From NCBI RefSeq assembly GCF_932274485.2, contig NC_065884.2:58280546-58344545 (forward strand): a stretch of DNA of 64,000 nt, in the 5' to 3' direction. Below the pieces are notes generated by a model. It had not been told where the DNA came from. It searched no databases and worked only from the letters and a program-made list of their open reading frames with translations. Position 1 is the first letter of the stretch. Each line of letters opens with the position of its first letter. The position numbers were made by a program, and so were the translations under genes. Origin of the DNA: Patella vulgata. Lineage: Eukaryota > Mollusca > Gastropoda > Patellidae. Below are positions 1 to 12,857 of the stretch, piece after piece.

Positions 1-84
1 AGCCGCAAGAATAAGTATTATTAATAGTTTTGAAGTCTCCATATTTTCATGTTTTACATATCTTTCTAGAATCGTGAAAAATGT

Positions 85-1085
85 TTTTCCGTGAAGCCAT
101 TTTATTTTCTCTATATGACGTCAGTTTGTCAACGTGACGTAATATCGACAATACGTCACGGTGAAAACTGTTACGTTATGCTTCGCGCCATAATAATCGC
201 TTAAAATTAGATAAAATTAGATTTCATAGGCCTATTTCGATCCATGACAATCAACGACAGCTTTGTTTCAATTCAATTCAAGAATGAAAAATTTAATGAA
301 CGATAGTATTTTTTCAGATCATGAATGGTGTTTCAAGGGTGATCTAAATGAAATCGGTTGTTTGTTTTAATAACGATGTGATTCCTTTATATCCCTCGAC
401 CTTTCTTATTTGATAATTTGAAGAATTTTCTATAATAATTGAATATGTATTGGCCCAAGTGGACCTGTAGGTAGTTGGTTGATCTTTTGCAGAACACAAC
501 ACGGGAAAGTTGACCCCCTCTTCTTTGGGCTACATGATGTAGGCCTAGGCCTACAGCTTTGGTAACTCATTCGTAAAAGTGTTTTATGTGCGGATCTTTT
601 CAGATGAGCGTTTGATTTGTAAATTTGTTGTGCAGTAATTTATGTTGTTTTGATCCTTCATATTTGCCGGGCTGTATAGATATGAAGCTTCCAAAAATCT
701 GAATTGCAACAGTCTATGAGACCACAGTTTTTCACGTGACTCATTAAGATTTTCTTTTCTTTATATGACGTCAGTTTGTCAGCGCGTGCAATACGTCAAT
801 AATGTGTACAATACGTCACTGTGGAAGCTGTTACGCCTTATTTAGCGCCATATAATCACTTACGGTTTAAAACAAGATAAAATTAATTTAGTTTAAAAAC
901 CGTAGAAAAAACGATATTATCGGCTAAACCAAATTAGATTTCATAGATCGATAATGTAATTCCTTGACATTGTTTCAATTCATTAATGAAGAATTTTATT
1001 TAAGTTGACAAAATTTACTTTCCAAGAAGATATCTCCAGGCAATCTAAATGAAACCGGTTGTTTGTTTGAATTACGAGGTGATTG
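85..1085 (+). repeat. Diverged direct duplication (about 300-350 bp units) with CRE-like palindromes
   Basis: Units at about 85-385 and 735-1085 share blocks in the same order. These are TATATGACGTCAGTTTGTC (TGACGTCA at 116-123 and 766-773), TACGTCAC, a GCGCCATA block, ATTAGATTTCATAG, and an ATCTAAATGAAA..GGTTGTTTGTTT block near each end. The units sit 650 bp apart and differ by many substitutions and indels, so the duplication is old. The 350 bp between them has no recognisable gene. Confidence 0.6.
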
Positions 1086-1429
1086 TGGGTTAATTTCTCA
1101 ATTACTTATAACCTACAGTTTTTTGGCTATTTTTATAGACTTATGTCTTGTTCAATAAACCGACGCATTAATTTAATTTAAACATCTGTTACTTAATATT
1201 CACAAAAAGACGGGTTACCTCATTAAACGAATATTTTCTGATCGGCAGGCACATGAAAGATGGTTTCTACCATAGGCCAAGCTGATTTCATGTGTAAACT
1301 TTTGTGGAATTCATAGTTATATGTTCACTGATTTTTCTTCATTTTTGTAAATCCACACGTCATTTTCATGTGGTGGTTAGGATTTAATTTGACACTAAGT
1401 GGTCGTAGTCCTTCGTCTGTAACAATTGA

Positions 1430-1765
1430 TGAAATGAAATGGGGTTTAAAATAACGTCCTACTGTTCTGCTCCGACTGGGCTATAATGAAGACGGACTTG
1501 CGTCATAGTGTACTATGAGGGGAATCTTGCCCAGACAGCGGTGCTACGGCCTACTCTTATATAGAATTCCAGCTGCCGAGGGATATTTAACGTGTACGCC
1601 AATGTGTACACAGGATCTCGGTTTATCGTCCCATCCGAACGACCTTGCCAGGCCCTCGGTTCTGCACTAGGCCTATAGAGGAACCCCGCCGGAAAATCCC
1701 GATGAACTTTGTCGCATAACGCAGGCATCGAACACGGTTAGTAGCGGGACCTCCAGAATAGCGAG
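1430..1765 (-). repeat. SINE-A copy, near full length
   Basis: Reading from left, the GAAATGAAAT tail is followed by the TTTAAC..CGTCCTACTGTTCTGCT block, the GAAGACGG block, a TACGGCCTACTCTTATAT block, a GTGTACGCC block and finally a diverged tRNA-like head near 1720-1765. In sense orientation the head is on the right. The copy is moderately diverged and the B box is poor. Confidence 0.8.
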
Positions 1766-2619
1766 CCAAGGAGGGCCCACTTTATTCCCTGCCATTTAGG
1801 TTGGGTTGGATATATATTGTATGGCTTGATGGATCAGGCCAGAGTCCGCTGTGTTCCCTCTAAATCTTATTCAAAGTGACCATGACATTCTATTTTTCTC
1901 GTAAAATAGTTTTAAGACGATCAAGAAATTGGGTTCTTGATATCGGGTAATTGATGTAGGCCTAGGTCTAAAAATGTATCTCACGATCACGGAGGAGTGT
2001 TGTTGAAAATACTATTACTGACAAGTTCATCTATGAGGTTTATATTTCTGTCAATTTCAATTTCTTCATATCCACGTCTGAAGCGATCGACCAGCACGTG
2101 GTAGTAAAAACAGACGACCAGCATAAAAGGCGGGAAAATGAGCCTCACAGCTTGACCTGTTGTCAAGAGCCAGTGAGAAATCTCGGTCGACAGGTAAAGA
2201 AATATTGAAACGTAATGACATCCACAGCTATGCCAAACCGTTTATTTTGACCATTTCAATGAAAAATGGGGAAATGGAGAGATAAATAAAACGGTTAGAT
2301 ATGTGTTAAAGTAATAATTTTAGATATAAACACATGTAATTTGCTTTATGGTATTAGATTCTTGATGAACTGCCAGTTCCATTTTTCATATTATAATGTA
2401 TAGGCCTTTTTGTTTACAAGTTATTGAATGAAACTTCTAAAAGTAATGCTAGATAATTCCCCATAGCTTTAACCCTTCTATAGACGTGGTCGATTTACCG
2501 AATTATATAAAATTAGCCTGCTTTAAAACGTGTTAGATATGCTATCACGTCTTCTAGAAAAAATAAGCATACCACCCTCCGTGCACGACATCGGACGATA
2601 GCGCGATAGTTTAGAGTAA
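1766..2619. other. No recognisable gene; AT-rich sequence
   Basis: Stops occur in all frames and I see no repeat that I can match elsewhere in the window. Confidence 0.5.
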
Positions 2620-2856
2620 AGTGGCGTGGTTTCGATTTACCGCTTGTATGTGACAAGGAGTAGGATCGTCTGCCCAACCTCGTGGGTTTTCTCTGTGTCC
2701 TCTGGTTTCCTCTGAAAGCTAAAGACCCCTTATATACGCGCGAGCGAATTATTGAAATAAAATTGAACCATTATATTTAGTCCGGAAATGACCTAGTTTG
2801 TGTCGAGTGTACGTTACCCCCCCCCCCCTCTCCCCCCCCCTCTCTCTCTCTCTCCG
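2620..2856 (+). repeat. SINE-B copy, 5' truncated
   Basis: It begins just before the B-box region (GTGGCGTGGTTTCGATT). It continues through the CCAACCTCGTGGGTTTTCTC central domain, the CGAATTATTGAAATAAAATT block and the AAATGACCTAGTTTGTGTCG 3' block, and ends in long C and CT runs. The A box is missing. Confidence 0.85.
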
Positions 2857-3757
2857 TCACTTTAAATCATGTTGAGATTTTCTGCAACGGATGCTAAATG
2901 AAATTTACAAACAAACGGTGATATAGATAAAGAAAACATAAGTTACAGATTGTACTCAGTGCTAAGAAGAATAGAATTATCATTACATACAATCTTTGTG
3001 AAGTAGACAACGGAATGCTTTAACGTGCTACGTGCAATTATAAGTGTAATACGTCATACTTATATGCCGACATATTCTACCATGTTTATCACGTCCAACA
3101 AGTTCATTTACATATTCTGTCTGTACACAATCTTTTCTTATCTAATGACAAATCACAACCAATTAACCAGTAACTAATTCTTCGGGTTGTGACAACCGGA
3201 TATACTCCAGCAACCAATCATTTTAAAGTATCGAAATAGTCTCGTCGCCTGACAATGAATGGGGTATCAGCTTATCAGATTAAACCTAGCATGCATAGAA
3301 AATAATTGTGGGCGGCGCTTAGGGTTGGTGAGCTTGCAGTAAATTAAAATCTAGAAGCATGTTATACTGTTAGCAGACATACACTCACTTATTAGTTTTT
3401 CATTGGCCACAGTTTACAATCAGAAGAATCAGCTTCAAACATTAGATTTGTGTTCTGGGCATTCGCTTGGATTGCGGTATAATGAGTGAATTAGGTCCAC
3501 GATTTCCCGAAATCGCGTTAAAAAACCCCAAAAAACCCTACCAATCTGTTCAATCAAAGCGATTTTCTGCTACTTAATTCTTTGTTATAAAGAACAGTCA
3601 GAACTTAGTTTGAATAAGTCATTATTAAAAAAAAATATTTCCAGAAAAATATCTTCTGATTATATATAGGTAAATAATTATTTCGAACCATGTTTAATTT
3701 ATTTGAAAATGATGTTGTTCAGTGTAAAGAGCTCATGATTATATGGAACAGAGATGA
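2857..3757. other. No recognisable gene
   Basis: AT-rich, with stops in all frames. I recognise no gene, repeat family or RNA. Confidence 0.5.
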
Positions 3758-4064
3758 GGAAATGAAATGTAGTGGTGTTGAACGCCCTACTGTTCTGCCC
3801 CGACTAGGCTAATGAAGACGGGCCATACGTTATACAGTGTGCTATGCGGGAAATTTCGAATTCCAACTATCAATCGACCTTTTACGTGCACGGGACCTCG
3901 GCTTTTTGTCACTTCCGAACGACTAGGCGGCTGTTCTTGTCAGGCCCTCCGCCCTGCACCACAAGGGGAAACCACGTGGGAAAATCCCGATAAACTTTCT
4001 CGGCCAATGCAGGGATCGAACACGTGACCTCCAGGCAAGCGCGTCTTACTCACTTAGCCACCGT
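3758..4064 (-). repeat. SINE-A copy with intact tRNA-like head and an internal deletion
   Basis: The tail is on the left (AATGAAATG) and the head on the right, where GGATCGAACACGTGACC (reverse of the B box) and CACTTAGCCACCG (reverse of the A-box region) are visible. About 35 bp of the central TGCCCGGACAGCGGCGCTAC block is missing between CGGGAAATTT and CGAATTCC. Confidence 0.85.
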
Positions 4065-5409
4065 CTGCAACTTTCTATGATACAGGTGGATATCGAAAAG
4101 TGCAATAAAGGAATGCACAACAATTTAAAGAATTTTACTAATGTCTTTTAAAAGTTTAAAACTATTGTATGAAATTTCCTTAAAAGAAAGAAGGTTTAGC
4201 AGTGTACACTTCTGATTTAGGTCTCACCATTGATTGTAGTAAAACGTAGAGGGAAGATGCAGGTCTATTTGTTACCGAAAGCACGGACATTGGATTACCA
4301 CCAACTCTCAATATGTCGCACGCGATGTAGTAAACAAATAAATTGTTTATTTCTTGTTTTTAGCGAGTGTACAGAATCTTATGCTGCTAAGAAAGGTAAA
4401 TTAATTACGGAAATTGTTCAGTGAAAATACCCCTTTAAGATGGCTCGTCTTGCATGCCAACTTTATTGTAGGAGGATAAACTACTTTCCTGTCGCGTAGA
4501 TCAGCGTTTCCTATGCTGGGGACCTAGAGGGGTATATGGGGTGGGGGTGGGGGGCAGCGGGGTCAAAAAGCGGTAGGAAATAGAGCGGTCAAGTAATATC
4601 CAGAATTAAATTGTTCACATCAGTATCTGATATCAGAGTCACTTTAATAGAAAATAGAACTGGTGATCATCTTGCTCATTCTGTTTTGAGAACTATCTGC
4701 TTTGAGAATATGATCTCTGTCCTGAATGGCCACCATGTCGAAAAGCTACTGTACTATTTTGTTATGCGGTGCGGCTCTGATTCTTTCATACATACGAAGA
4801 CTAAATAAATATTACCATTTTCATTAAATAGGAAAATGCAAGTATCATTAAAATATTCGCGAAATTCTCAAAGTAGGCTGATTTAAGATGTCTGTCAACT
4901 AGCTATAGCTTTCTGTCTGTTCTCAGTTGGATCAAATTGTAGACAGACATCGTAAGTTTCGTATGAATCTTGCTGCACGGATTGATATACACGTTTTTGA
5001 TCAGAATGGCTATCAAGATGGTCAGCGTTAGCGGTTATCAAACATTGGTGTGAAAAGTGACGGCACACGCACTAATATAAGTCAAAATGCCCAAAAGTAC
5101 GTTAAATCTGACTGATTGGGGGAACCGGCTCAAACATAGTGCAGACAATTTCTATTTTCAATCAAGATACAACTATGGTGGTTTGTAATTAAAAGAGAAA
5201 CATACACAGTGAATCAACAGACTTTAAATGTCAATAACGTTTAGACCTTACTTCTGTAAAGTTCATGTGAAAATCAGTAGAGCACCTACCAAGATGTGAA
5301 ACCACCCCGCCTCAACTTTATCAAACACTGTTTTTATCTTAGTGGGGGCAATGAGTGAAGTTTTGTAGTAAACTTAAACATTCGATATGAAAACAAGGAA
5401 ATCTTAGAA
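4065..5409. other. No recognisable gene
   Basis: It holds short open frames only, plus a G-rich patch near 4540-4560. A 32 bp splice-like interval at 4364-4395 was considered and rejected. Confidence 0.5.
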
Positions 5410-5740
5410 ATATCGCTCAGTCTCGCTTTCACTAGTGATGGGTCTCGTATACTAGGCAGGTTATGCTTACTGAATCTAAAACACTCGATCCTACTTCTCA
5501 ATTACGTAAGAAGTTCTCATTACTTCGATTCCACAGGGAAATGTCGCCCCGTCTCGCATTCAGTAGTGGTGGGTCTCGTATACTGGGCAGGTTATGCTTA
5601 CTGAATCTAAAACACTCGATCCTACTTCTCAGTTACGTAAGAAGTTCACATTTCTTCGATTCCACATAGATCAAATACACACTCAATAAACCATCACTCC
5701 TTTTAATAATCTAGTGGCCAGTCTCGTGTACAAGGCATTG
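5410..5740 (+). repeat. Tandem repeat, 131 bp period, two clear units plus a decayed third
   Basis: GGTCTCGTATACTxGGCAGG recurs at 5441 and 5572, and a weaker version begins at about 5719. Each unit continues with ACTGAATCTAAAACACTCG and TTACGTAAGAAGTTC. The first two units are highly similar. Confidence 0.85.
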
Positions 5741-6651
5741 TATGAATGATATGCCTAGAACACTTGACATCACTTCTCCCTCATCATATTTATTGTAGTT
5801 TTGTTTTCAGAAGAGGGAAATTATTAAGTTTTCTTTTCTTTTACAGTTTACTGTTTAGCTGGAGTTTCCTATTCAATCTCTTTAGTTTTTATTTCATTTA
5901 CACTGACCATTGCATCGTTTCGTTTATATCGAAATTATAAAATATCGAAATGAAATGTAGATCTGTGTTTAGCACCTATTTTATTTTAAGTGACCCCCCC
6001 CCCTCCAAAAACAAAAAAACCCCCAAAAAACCCAGAACAATGCAGTTTTTTTTCCTACCAAAAGTTTTCACTCTTCCACATAGTATTGTTAGTGTCGTGT
6101 GTACAATATTGCTTTGAAGAGTCGAACGTTTTTGAAGAAAAAACACGATATCCGTCCAGCAATAGAGACAATCCTTCGTAAAATATTATCTAATACGTAA
6201 CGTCTCACTGTTTACAAACATCTAATCTATCAGTTACATCGTCTGCAATCAGGAAACTTGAGCCGCCATTTTGAATTGATTTATTTTATTTATTTAAGAA
6301 TATTATACATCAAGAACAAAGTAAAAACTGCAATGTTTGGTATGTTATATACGATATTGATATACCCCCAGTCGTTCGTATTCTGACGTCTGCTTAAATT
6401 GATTGTTATGTCATACATTCATAACTGACATATATGCTGACATATGGGATGTTAGAAATGATACCTTTACAATTTGCAGGACTTGTGGAGAGATTCTGTT
6501 TCTGCTGGAAGATGAGTGTCTATTTATCTTCTGAAAAATTATCTGGTTTTGTTGCATTTGTGGCCTAACACCAAAGCATATCTATAGGTAACAGCCCAAT
6601 GAATAAGGAACGTAAGACGGTGGTTATTACGTCACTCGACCTTAAAACATG

Positions 6652-6886
6652 ATCCGTCCGGACTCCGATGTCAGTTTTGCAGGACGAGTGGGCATGACAA
6701 GGACAGTGTCTAGTCGTTCGGGTGGGACGAAAAAGGAGAGACTCCTTGTACACATTATCCTGCACGGAAAATAGCCATTTACAGTTGGAAATAAGAGTAG
6801 GCTCTCCGGACAAAGCTTCCCTCATAGCACACTGAACGGCGTATATCGTCTTCATTATCCCAGGAAAGTAGGACGTTAAACCCTAA
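6652..6886 (+). repeat. SINE-A copy, diverged, 5' truncated
   Basis: TTTTGCAGGACG, TGACAAGGACAG, TCTAGTCGTTCGG, TAAGAGTAGGC, CATAGCACACTG and AGTAGGACGTTAAACCC appear in SINE-A sense order. The tRNA-like head is not recognisable. Confidence 0.75.
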
Positions 6887-7136
6887 AACATATAACAAAC
6901 TAATAATTTAAAAGACTTGTTGACGATTCTAGTGGATTGAGTCGCATCGAGTTTCAAGAGTAGACAGCACAAGACAAGTAGGCTGTGTGTTGAGATGTAT
7001 GAGCATTCTCCCCTGAAAAAACACCCCCCAAAACCCACACAACTAACAAGTCACCCATCATAGAAAGTTTTATCAATTATATTCTGTTGACTGCAATAGT
7101 CGTCTATGTAGTAATCTTCATTGCCTCTGTGAAAAT

Positions 7137-7340
7137 ATCAAACCAGGACGTCCCGGGTTCGATCTCCGAGACTTTCCGGTATGATTCCCCATGTCAGTGG
7201 TGCAGAATGGAGGGTCTGGCAAGTAACAGGAATTGGAAATAGCGCCGCTGTCCGGACAAAACCTTCCTTATAGAATACTGCCCGTCTTCGTTATTTTGGT
7301 TGGTGTAGAAAAGTAGGACGTTAAACCCAATTTCATTTCC
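7137..7340 (+). repeat. SINE-A copy with B box and a large internal deletion
   Basis: The B box GGGTTCGATCTCC is at the left, followed by TCAGTGGTGCAGAATGGAGG. The copy then jumps to TAGCGCCGCTGTCCGG and ends AAGTAGGACGTTAAACCC plus ATTTCATTT. About 100 bp of the central part is absent. Confidence 0.8.
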
Positions 7341-7899
7341 CTAAAACATCAAGCAGTTGTTTTGTATTTTCAGCCAATCTTTTATGGAAATAAATAATCG
7401 CAGGACAAGAGTGCGAGAGTTCGAGGGTGTTGTCGCAGGAGTTAACAGAAAATTAGTTTCATTTTGATAGAGAATGTTTTAATAAGTCACGTAACGTCGT
7501 TTAACTAGACACGGATTTTAATTGTCAACAGACAGATTTAAACTTTTTCTTACGGCATGTTTAACAAGATCAAGGCTGGAACTTAGTGTGTGGGTGTTAC
7601 ATTTGTATATACCAGCATACCCTGTATTGTATAATCAAAATTACCACGTGTAAAGAATACGAAACGAATTTTGTTTCTTCTCCACCTTTATTAAAAAAAT
7701 GTTCTTATTTTATTTTTCTTGTCTTTTGTGTGATCCTATTTATGTACATTTATATAGAAATTGTTAGCTAAGTATCTACAAAGGAAGGTGAATTTTTTCT
7801 GTGTTGATTTTCACTTTCTTGTTTATGAAAGGTTTGGCACTACGAACAGGTGTCTTTACAATTTAAATATAACACGTATTCATATTTCATCGCAGCTGA

Positions 7900-8375
7900 T
7901 TTTCAAGGAGCAACGAGTCAGTCAGTTAAACTAAATTTACAGGAACAACGAGCCGGATATATTTAAAGTGAGAATACTTTTTGAAGGAGCAACGAGTCAT
8001 ATATCTCTAAAGTGAGAATACTATACTTAAAGGAGCAACGAGTCATATAATCTCTCTTGTCTGCGATATCCATTCGGTGGAAGCGGACGTTAAATAAAGC
8101 TATTTCACACACATATATCTCTAAAGTGAGAATGCTATTTAAAAGAGCAACGAATCATATATCTCTCTTGTCTGCGATATCACTTCGATGGAAGCGGACG
8201 TGTTATGCCCCATTTACTGAATGATATCTCTAAAGTGAGAATGATATTTAAAGGATGAACGAGTCGGATGAGAATAACATTTAAGGGAGCAACGAGTCAG
8301 ATATCTCTAAAGTAAGGAATGGCGGAAAAGGTATCGTAGAAGTGTGACATTTTTTTCCAAAGCAGCAACGAGTCA
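7900..8375 (+). repeat. Irregular tandem array with GGAGCAACGAGTCA motif and embedded SINE-C tails
   Basis: The motif or a close variant occurs about eight times (near 7905, 7941, 7983, 8029, 8141, 8250, 8284, 8357). Several are followed by ATATCTCTAAAGTGAGAAT. Two units (about 8057-8100 and 8163-8205) contain TCTGCGATATC..GGAAGCGGACGTTA, the 3' block of SINE-C. Unit lengths vary from about 36 to 110 bp. Confidence 0.75.
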
Positions 8376-10869
8376 GAATGTTATAATGAACATTTTAAGA
8401 AATGTTTAATAAAATAGGAAAATTCCTTTTACTGGAATTTTTTATGTGACGAATTAAAGTGCTTTTGTTCTAACTTGACAAATTGATTTACAGGTCTCTT
8501 GACTAATAGTTGATTGTGCTATATAGTTTACATTCATTAATGAACAGGAACAATCAGTTAGGTCACAAAACAGAACCTTCAGGTACTCCGTTAACATCAG
8601 ATTTAAATATATAATTATTTCCAAATATTGTTACGACCGAAGATGAAACGATAATTTCCCCAAATCGATCTATGATCAGTTTCGGGGACTTAAATTTAAT
8701 AGTAAACTTATTTTAAATGTACCTTCTTCGCACACGCCAGTGGTTTTGTTACAAATGCAAATAAAATTTGATGGATGATAAATGAGGGGAAATGTAAGAA
8801 GTTAACATGTGTTTACAACAAGATGATTACCATGCGAACATTAACTGGAGTAAAACTTGTCTGTTTTCATTTCGACGAGCACATACTTTAAATTAGCTCT
8901 GAAGAAAGCCAGATACACAATGCACCTTTAAGGAAAGATAGACAATAAGATAAAATACACTCAGACATGATGATTAGGTAACAGGTACTCCCAAAATAAT
9001 CGACGAATTACCTTACAGACAGAAGTGAGCCGAATGACTTTACAAATTTTATTTTTAACTTTCGTTTCGTTTCATTTTCTACAGACTGACATCATTAGAT
9101 CTGCTCAAAAATGAAACATTGTCGTTCAAGACATTTCACCGCTAGCTAACCAGGCAACAAATAGAAGGTGTGAAACAACTAAGAAGTCCGAGAGATCACC
9201 AAGACAGAAATCCGATAAATATGTCCGATAAACCGGCATCTATTGATAGATTCGTCTATACTTACACACCCCCTCGCTTTCGCTACTGGGTTGCTCTTGT
9301 CAAGGGGAAATGGGCAAAGTTTCCTGAATTTTTCCAGAAGTTTTACATGAATAAGACTTGTGGATATTTTGTATGTCCCGAACCGATACTACTAAACTGA
9401 CGATAATAGAATACTTATCGAAACGTCGTGCTTATATAATAAAGCCAGTGATTGTTTCTCATAATCGATAAATGCCACCCAAAGATTGTACTTTATTTTT
9501 TATTCTACGAAAATATGATAGACAGGGCATTTTACCCATACTAATTCATCCACCCTATACTTGAGCCACGACATAATTAGAAAACATACTTGTTGCTGTT
9601 ATTGAAGATAAGTATATAATATGTTTTAGCTATGAGGTTAATAATATCGGTTATAGTAGTTTTATTTCCATCACTCAACACTGAAGACTAAAACTGGCCA
9701 ATTGTGTTTGATCTTCTCCCCTGTTTGGTATAGTATTTTGTACACAGGGAATAAAACTACAGCATCTACCATAGATTAAAAGCTGTTTTTTTTTACGGAA
9801 AATCATGAAAAATATTATATTGCATTCCTAAAAATTAAAACTGTCAATAGTGGTGACTGTTGTATTTTACCGGTATTTCCTTGTTCTTTAAAGTTCCAAT
9901 GCGCCATTGTCATTTTTCACTAAAATATCAAATTTCTTACAGCTTAATCCACGCTAATCATATACTCAGATTGATTATTTAACATTAAATTAAGTAAACA
10001 AGATCAAAATACCATGTTAGATAATCTCCCGGCTTTAATTTAATCAGATTAAAAACAGGTTCATCCATTAGATTTCACGAAACCTAAACATAGATCGATG
10101 GAATTTCAGTTCATCATATCTTTGTAAATACTGAATGGAATTGAACCGTTTATGGCCTGATATTCATGCAAGTGATTCTATAGTGTCCAATTAACGCGTT
10201 AGGGCCTTAATCGCATTGTCTATGCCCAGTAGAACATAGGGCCTTTACAGTAGATGTCCATCATTTAAGGCACAGGGTTACCGTCTTTACTTATCCACAC
10301 CTGAGACTAATGGTCTTTAATTTCGGGTCCAGATTTCTCTCCAAGTTTATCGCTGGCAGTCTGCGCTTTAGCTTGTCCTGTGGGATCCGATCTTATATCT
10401 TCTGTAAAGTTTGAATGTTCTTAATATGACTTGTTTCAAATTAATAATTAGGATTGTAATACATCTTCAACGACCACACAAAAATTCGCCAGTTTTAATA
10501 CAAATTTGTTTACATGAAGTGGTTCCAACAATTAGGGAATTATAGGATAGCGGGGTGAGTGTGGTAGAGTCACAATTGGAGTCACAACATGTTCGCCCCC
10601 TACCGATGTTTTTTTTTAAATAGACTAGTTGCTTTGGGCGTTGCTTATTCAGATTTGCATATGAAGATGCTCGCTTCTCTCCCCAAACCGCACGGTGGAT
10701 TTCAACAAACTTTGGTTGTTATATTGCTTGGGTGGTTGTGCTTCAAATAACGTTAAGTGGATGGTACTTATTCGCACTATAGCCATTACAAGAGCTATTG
10801 AAATCTTTCTTTCTGTGTGGGAAAGCGAAAGCATTATATAATCACCATCCCCTGAAATTTGAAAACAAA
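8376..10869. other. No recognisable repeat; one short open frame of unknown status
   Basis: AT-rich, with no SINE or transposon that I recognise. A plus-strand frame at 9170-9400 (76 codons) with basic and aromatic composition is discussed as a low-confidence finding. I cannot assign it to a family. Confidence 0.45.
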
Positions 10870-11043
10870 ATTGTTTATCGTTCTACCTCTCAAGGAAACA
10901 ACAATGGCTGTTAAAAGCTTGCAAAATGACGCATCTCAAGAAACAGTTTTGTAAACATTGTTTATCGTCCTACCTCTCAAGGAACACCAATAGCTGTTAA
11001 AAGCTTTTAATATGATGCATCTCAAGAAACGGTTTTGTAAATA
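10870..11043 (+). repeat. Tandem duplication, 87 bp x 2
   Basis: ATTGTTTATCGTxCTACCTC begins at 10870 and again at 10957. Each unit continues with GCTGTTAAAAGCTT and GCATCTCAAGAAACxGTTTT. The units differ by only a few bases, so the duplication is fairly recent. Confidence 0.85.
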
Positions 11044-11395
11044 TTTTGAGGTGTAAGTCCATTGCGGGTTTCATCTTAAGATTTCCATTCAGAATTTTCA
11101 ATAGTTCTTGATGAAAATGACATGGAAGAGTCGCACCTGCTTACGGGACCTTTTGACAGAACTCCAGGTGACCACATATAACTTTCATCAACACTCAGTG
11201 AAAATATCAACTAAATCACATTTTAAACTTAAATTTAATACATATGTATTTCATGGAAAACCCTATAATTGTATACAGAACACCTGTTCCAACAGTGTAG
11301 AAAAAAATATGGTCTATCTGTTAGATTTAAGAGCATATTTCTACGACAAGTAAATATTGTATACACCGGGTTTAATTTTCTTTACATACCTAGAA

Positions 11396-11635
11396 CATTC
11401 TTTTATTGTTGATGTTAGCAGGATCACGATAAGAATATTTGAGTACTGGGGTCCCTAACTTACTCATATTAACCATAATTTTTAATTTGAATCTGGGGAA
11501 CCTAAAATTGCAAATTCTTGTATTGTTGATGTTAACAGGACCATGATAAGAATATTTGAGGACTGGGGTCCCTAACCTACTCATATTAACCTTAATTTTT
11601 ATTTTATAATTGAATCTGGGGAAGCTAAAATCTGG
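11396..11635 (+). repeat. Tandem duplication, about 117 bp x 2
   Basis: ATTGTTGATGTTAxCAGGA starts at 11405 and 11522. Both units contain GATAAGAATATTTGAG, CTGGGGTCCCTAAC, CTCATATTAACC and GAATCTGGGGAA. The longer open frame on the minus strand here is a by-product of the repeat. Confidence 0.85.
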
Positions 11636-12107
11636 GCTGGCAACTCCCCACTGTGCACATACGATGTTGTGCCTTAATCGTGAAATGCAGTCTGAGTCCA
11701 CTTGCTAAAGACAGGCTACTCATGTTTTATTTCATCTATCCTTTTCTCTTCGTTTATATTTTGTATGTTTAGAGTTTTTCAAACGCCTGAACTAGTTTAT
11801 ATTTCATTTTTCCCTATGTTAGTTATATTTAAAGTAAAATTTGACACACAAAAATTTAAAAGAACTGTCTGAGAAATACTTTATTTGGAATATGTCTTGG
11901 ATATGGAACACCAGCATCAGAAATAATTGCATCTTAACATCGACCAGGAAGCGGGGAAATAAGCTCAGGGATATTAAATACGTGCATTAAGTTTTGAATT
12001 TCTTTTATGTGCATCGGAGAGGTCGAGGGGGGGATATTTTTATTCAATTCAATGTAGGTGCGGTCTTTCATATTACACGCCTATACCATTACAACCAAAG
12101 TTTCTTT

Positions 12108-12419
12108 CCACGGTGACTCCGTGAGTAAAACGTTGGTTGGCTCGCGTGTTCGATCCGGGTTTTCAGCGAGAACGTTCATCTGGATCTTTCAGCGTGGTTC
12201 CATCGGTATGTGGTGCAAGGGCTTGGCAAGTGACACAACGTATAGTCGTTGGATGAGATGAGAACCCAAGGTCCCGTGTACGTACACATTGGCGTGCACG
12301 TAAAAGAACCCTCGGCAATTGGAATTCGACACAAGAGTAGGCTGTAGCGCCGCTGCCCAGACAAAATTTTCCTCATAGCGGAGCAGAACAGTAGGACGTT
12401 AAACCTCATTTCATTTCAT
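12108..12419 (+). repeat. SINE-A copy, near full length, small 3' deletion
   Basis: It begins in a degenerate A-box region (CACGGTGACTCCGTGAGTAA) and has the B box TGTTCGATCC. It continues through the CGTGGTTCC, AGTCGTTGG and TGGCGTGCACGTAAAAGA blocks and ends GCAGAACAGTAGGACGTTAAA with an ATTTCATTTC tail. The CACTGTATGGCG..CTTCATTAG segment is absent. Confidence 0.85.
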
Positions 12420-12857
12420 CATCACGGCACATATTCTTGCAAATTCATATTCTATATAAAAATATAATTGTTTTAGTGACTATTTAAAAGACAATATTGG
12501 TGTCAGTCATTATCATATATGTGCATGATAGAACTGGTTACACACGTCTCAAATATAATTTTAATACAGGGATAGATGCCCAATGAGGATTTCAAGAAAC
12601 GAAAGTGGCGAAAACAAAAGGAAAACACAAGCTATCCTTCTATATAACTGACTGAAGTGACGAGTGATAACAGATACACGGACGAATTTCTGCTCACTAA
12701 TAAACCTTCGAAGACAAAAAGTTGTTATGTGAGACTATGAGAGGATATCTGACAATTCAAAAAAGTAATTGAATGTCACTAGATACGAGAACACGAGAAA
12801 AATAAAAATAGCCCGTAGTTTACTATTATATAAAAACAAATTTAAAGGCACAAACCC

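Noticed and set aside
4364-4395. 32 bp micro-exon suggested by TTTTTAG acceptor and AAAG|GTAAAT donor
   Set aside because: Such short splice-like intervals arise often in AT-rich DNA and there is no supporting coding context.
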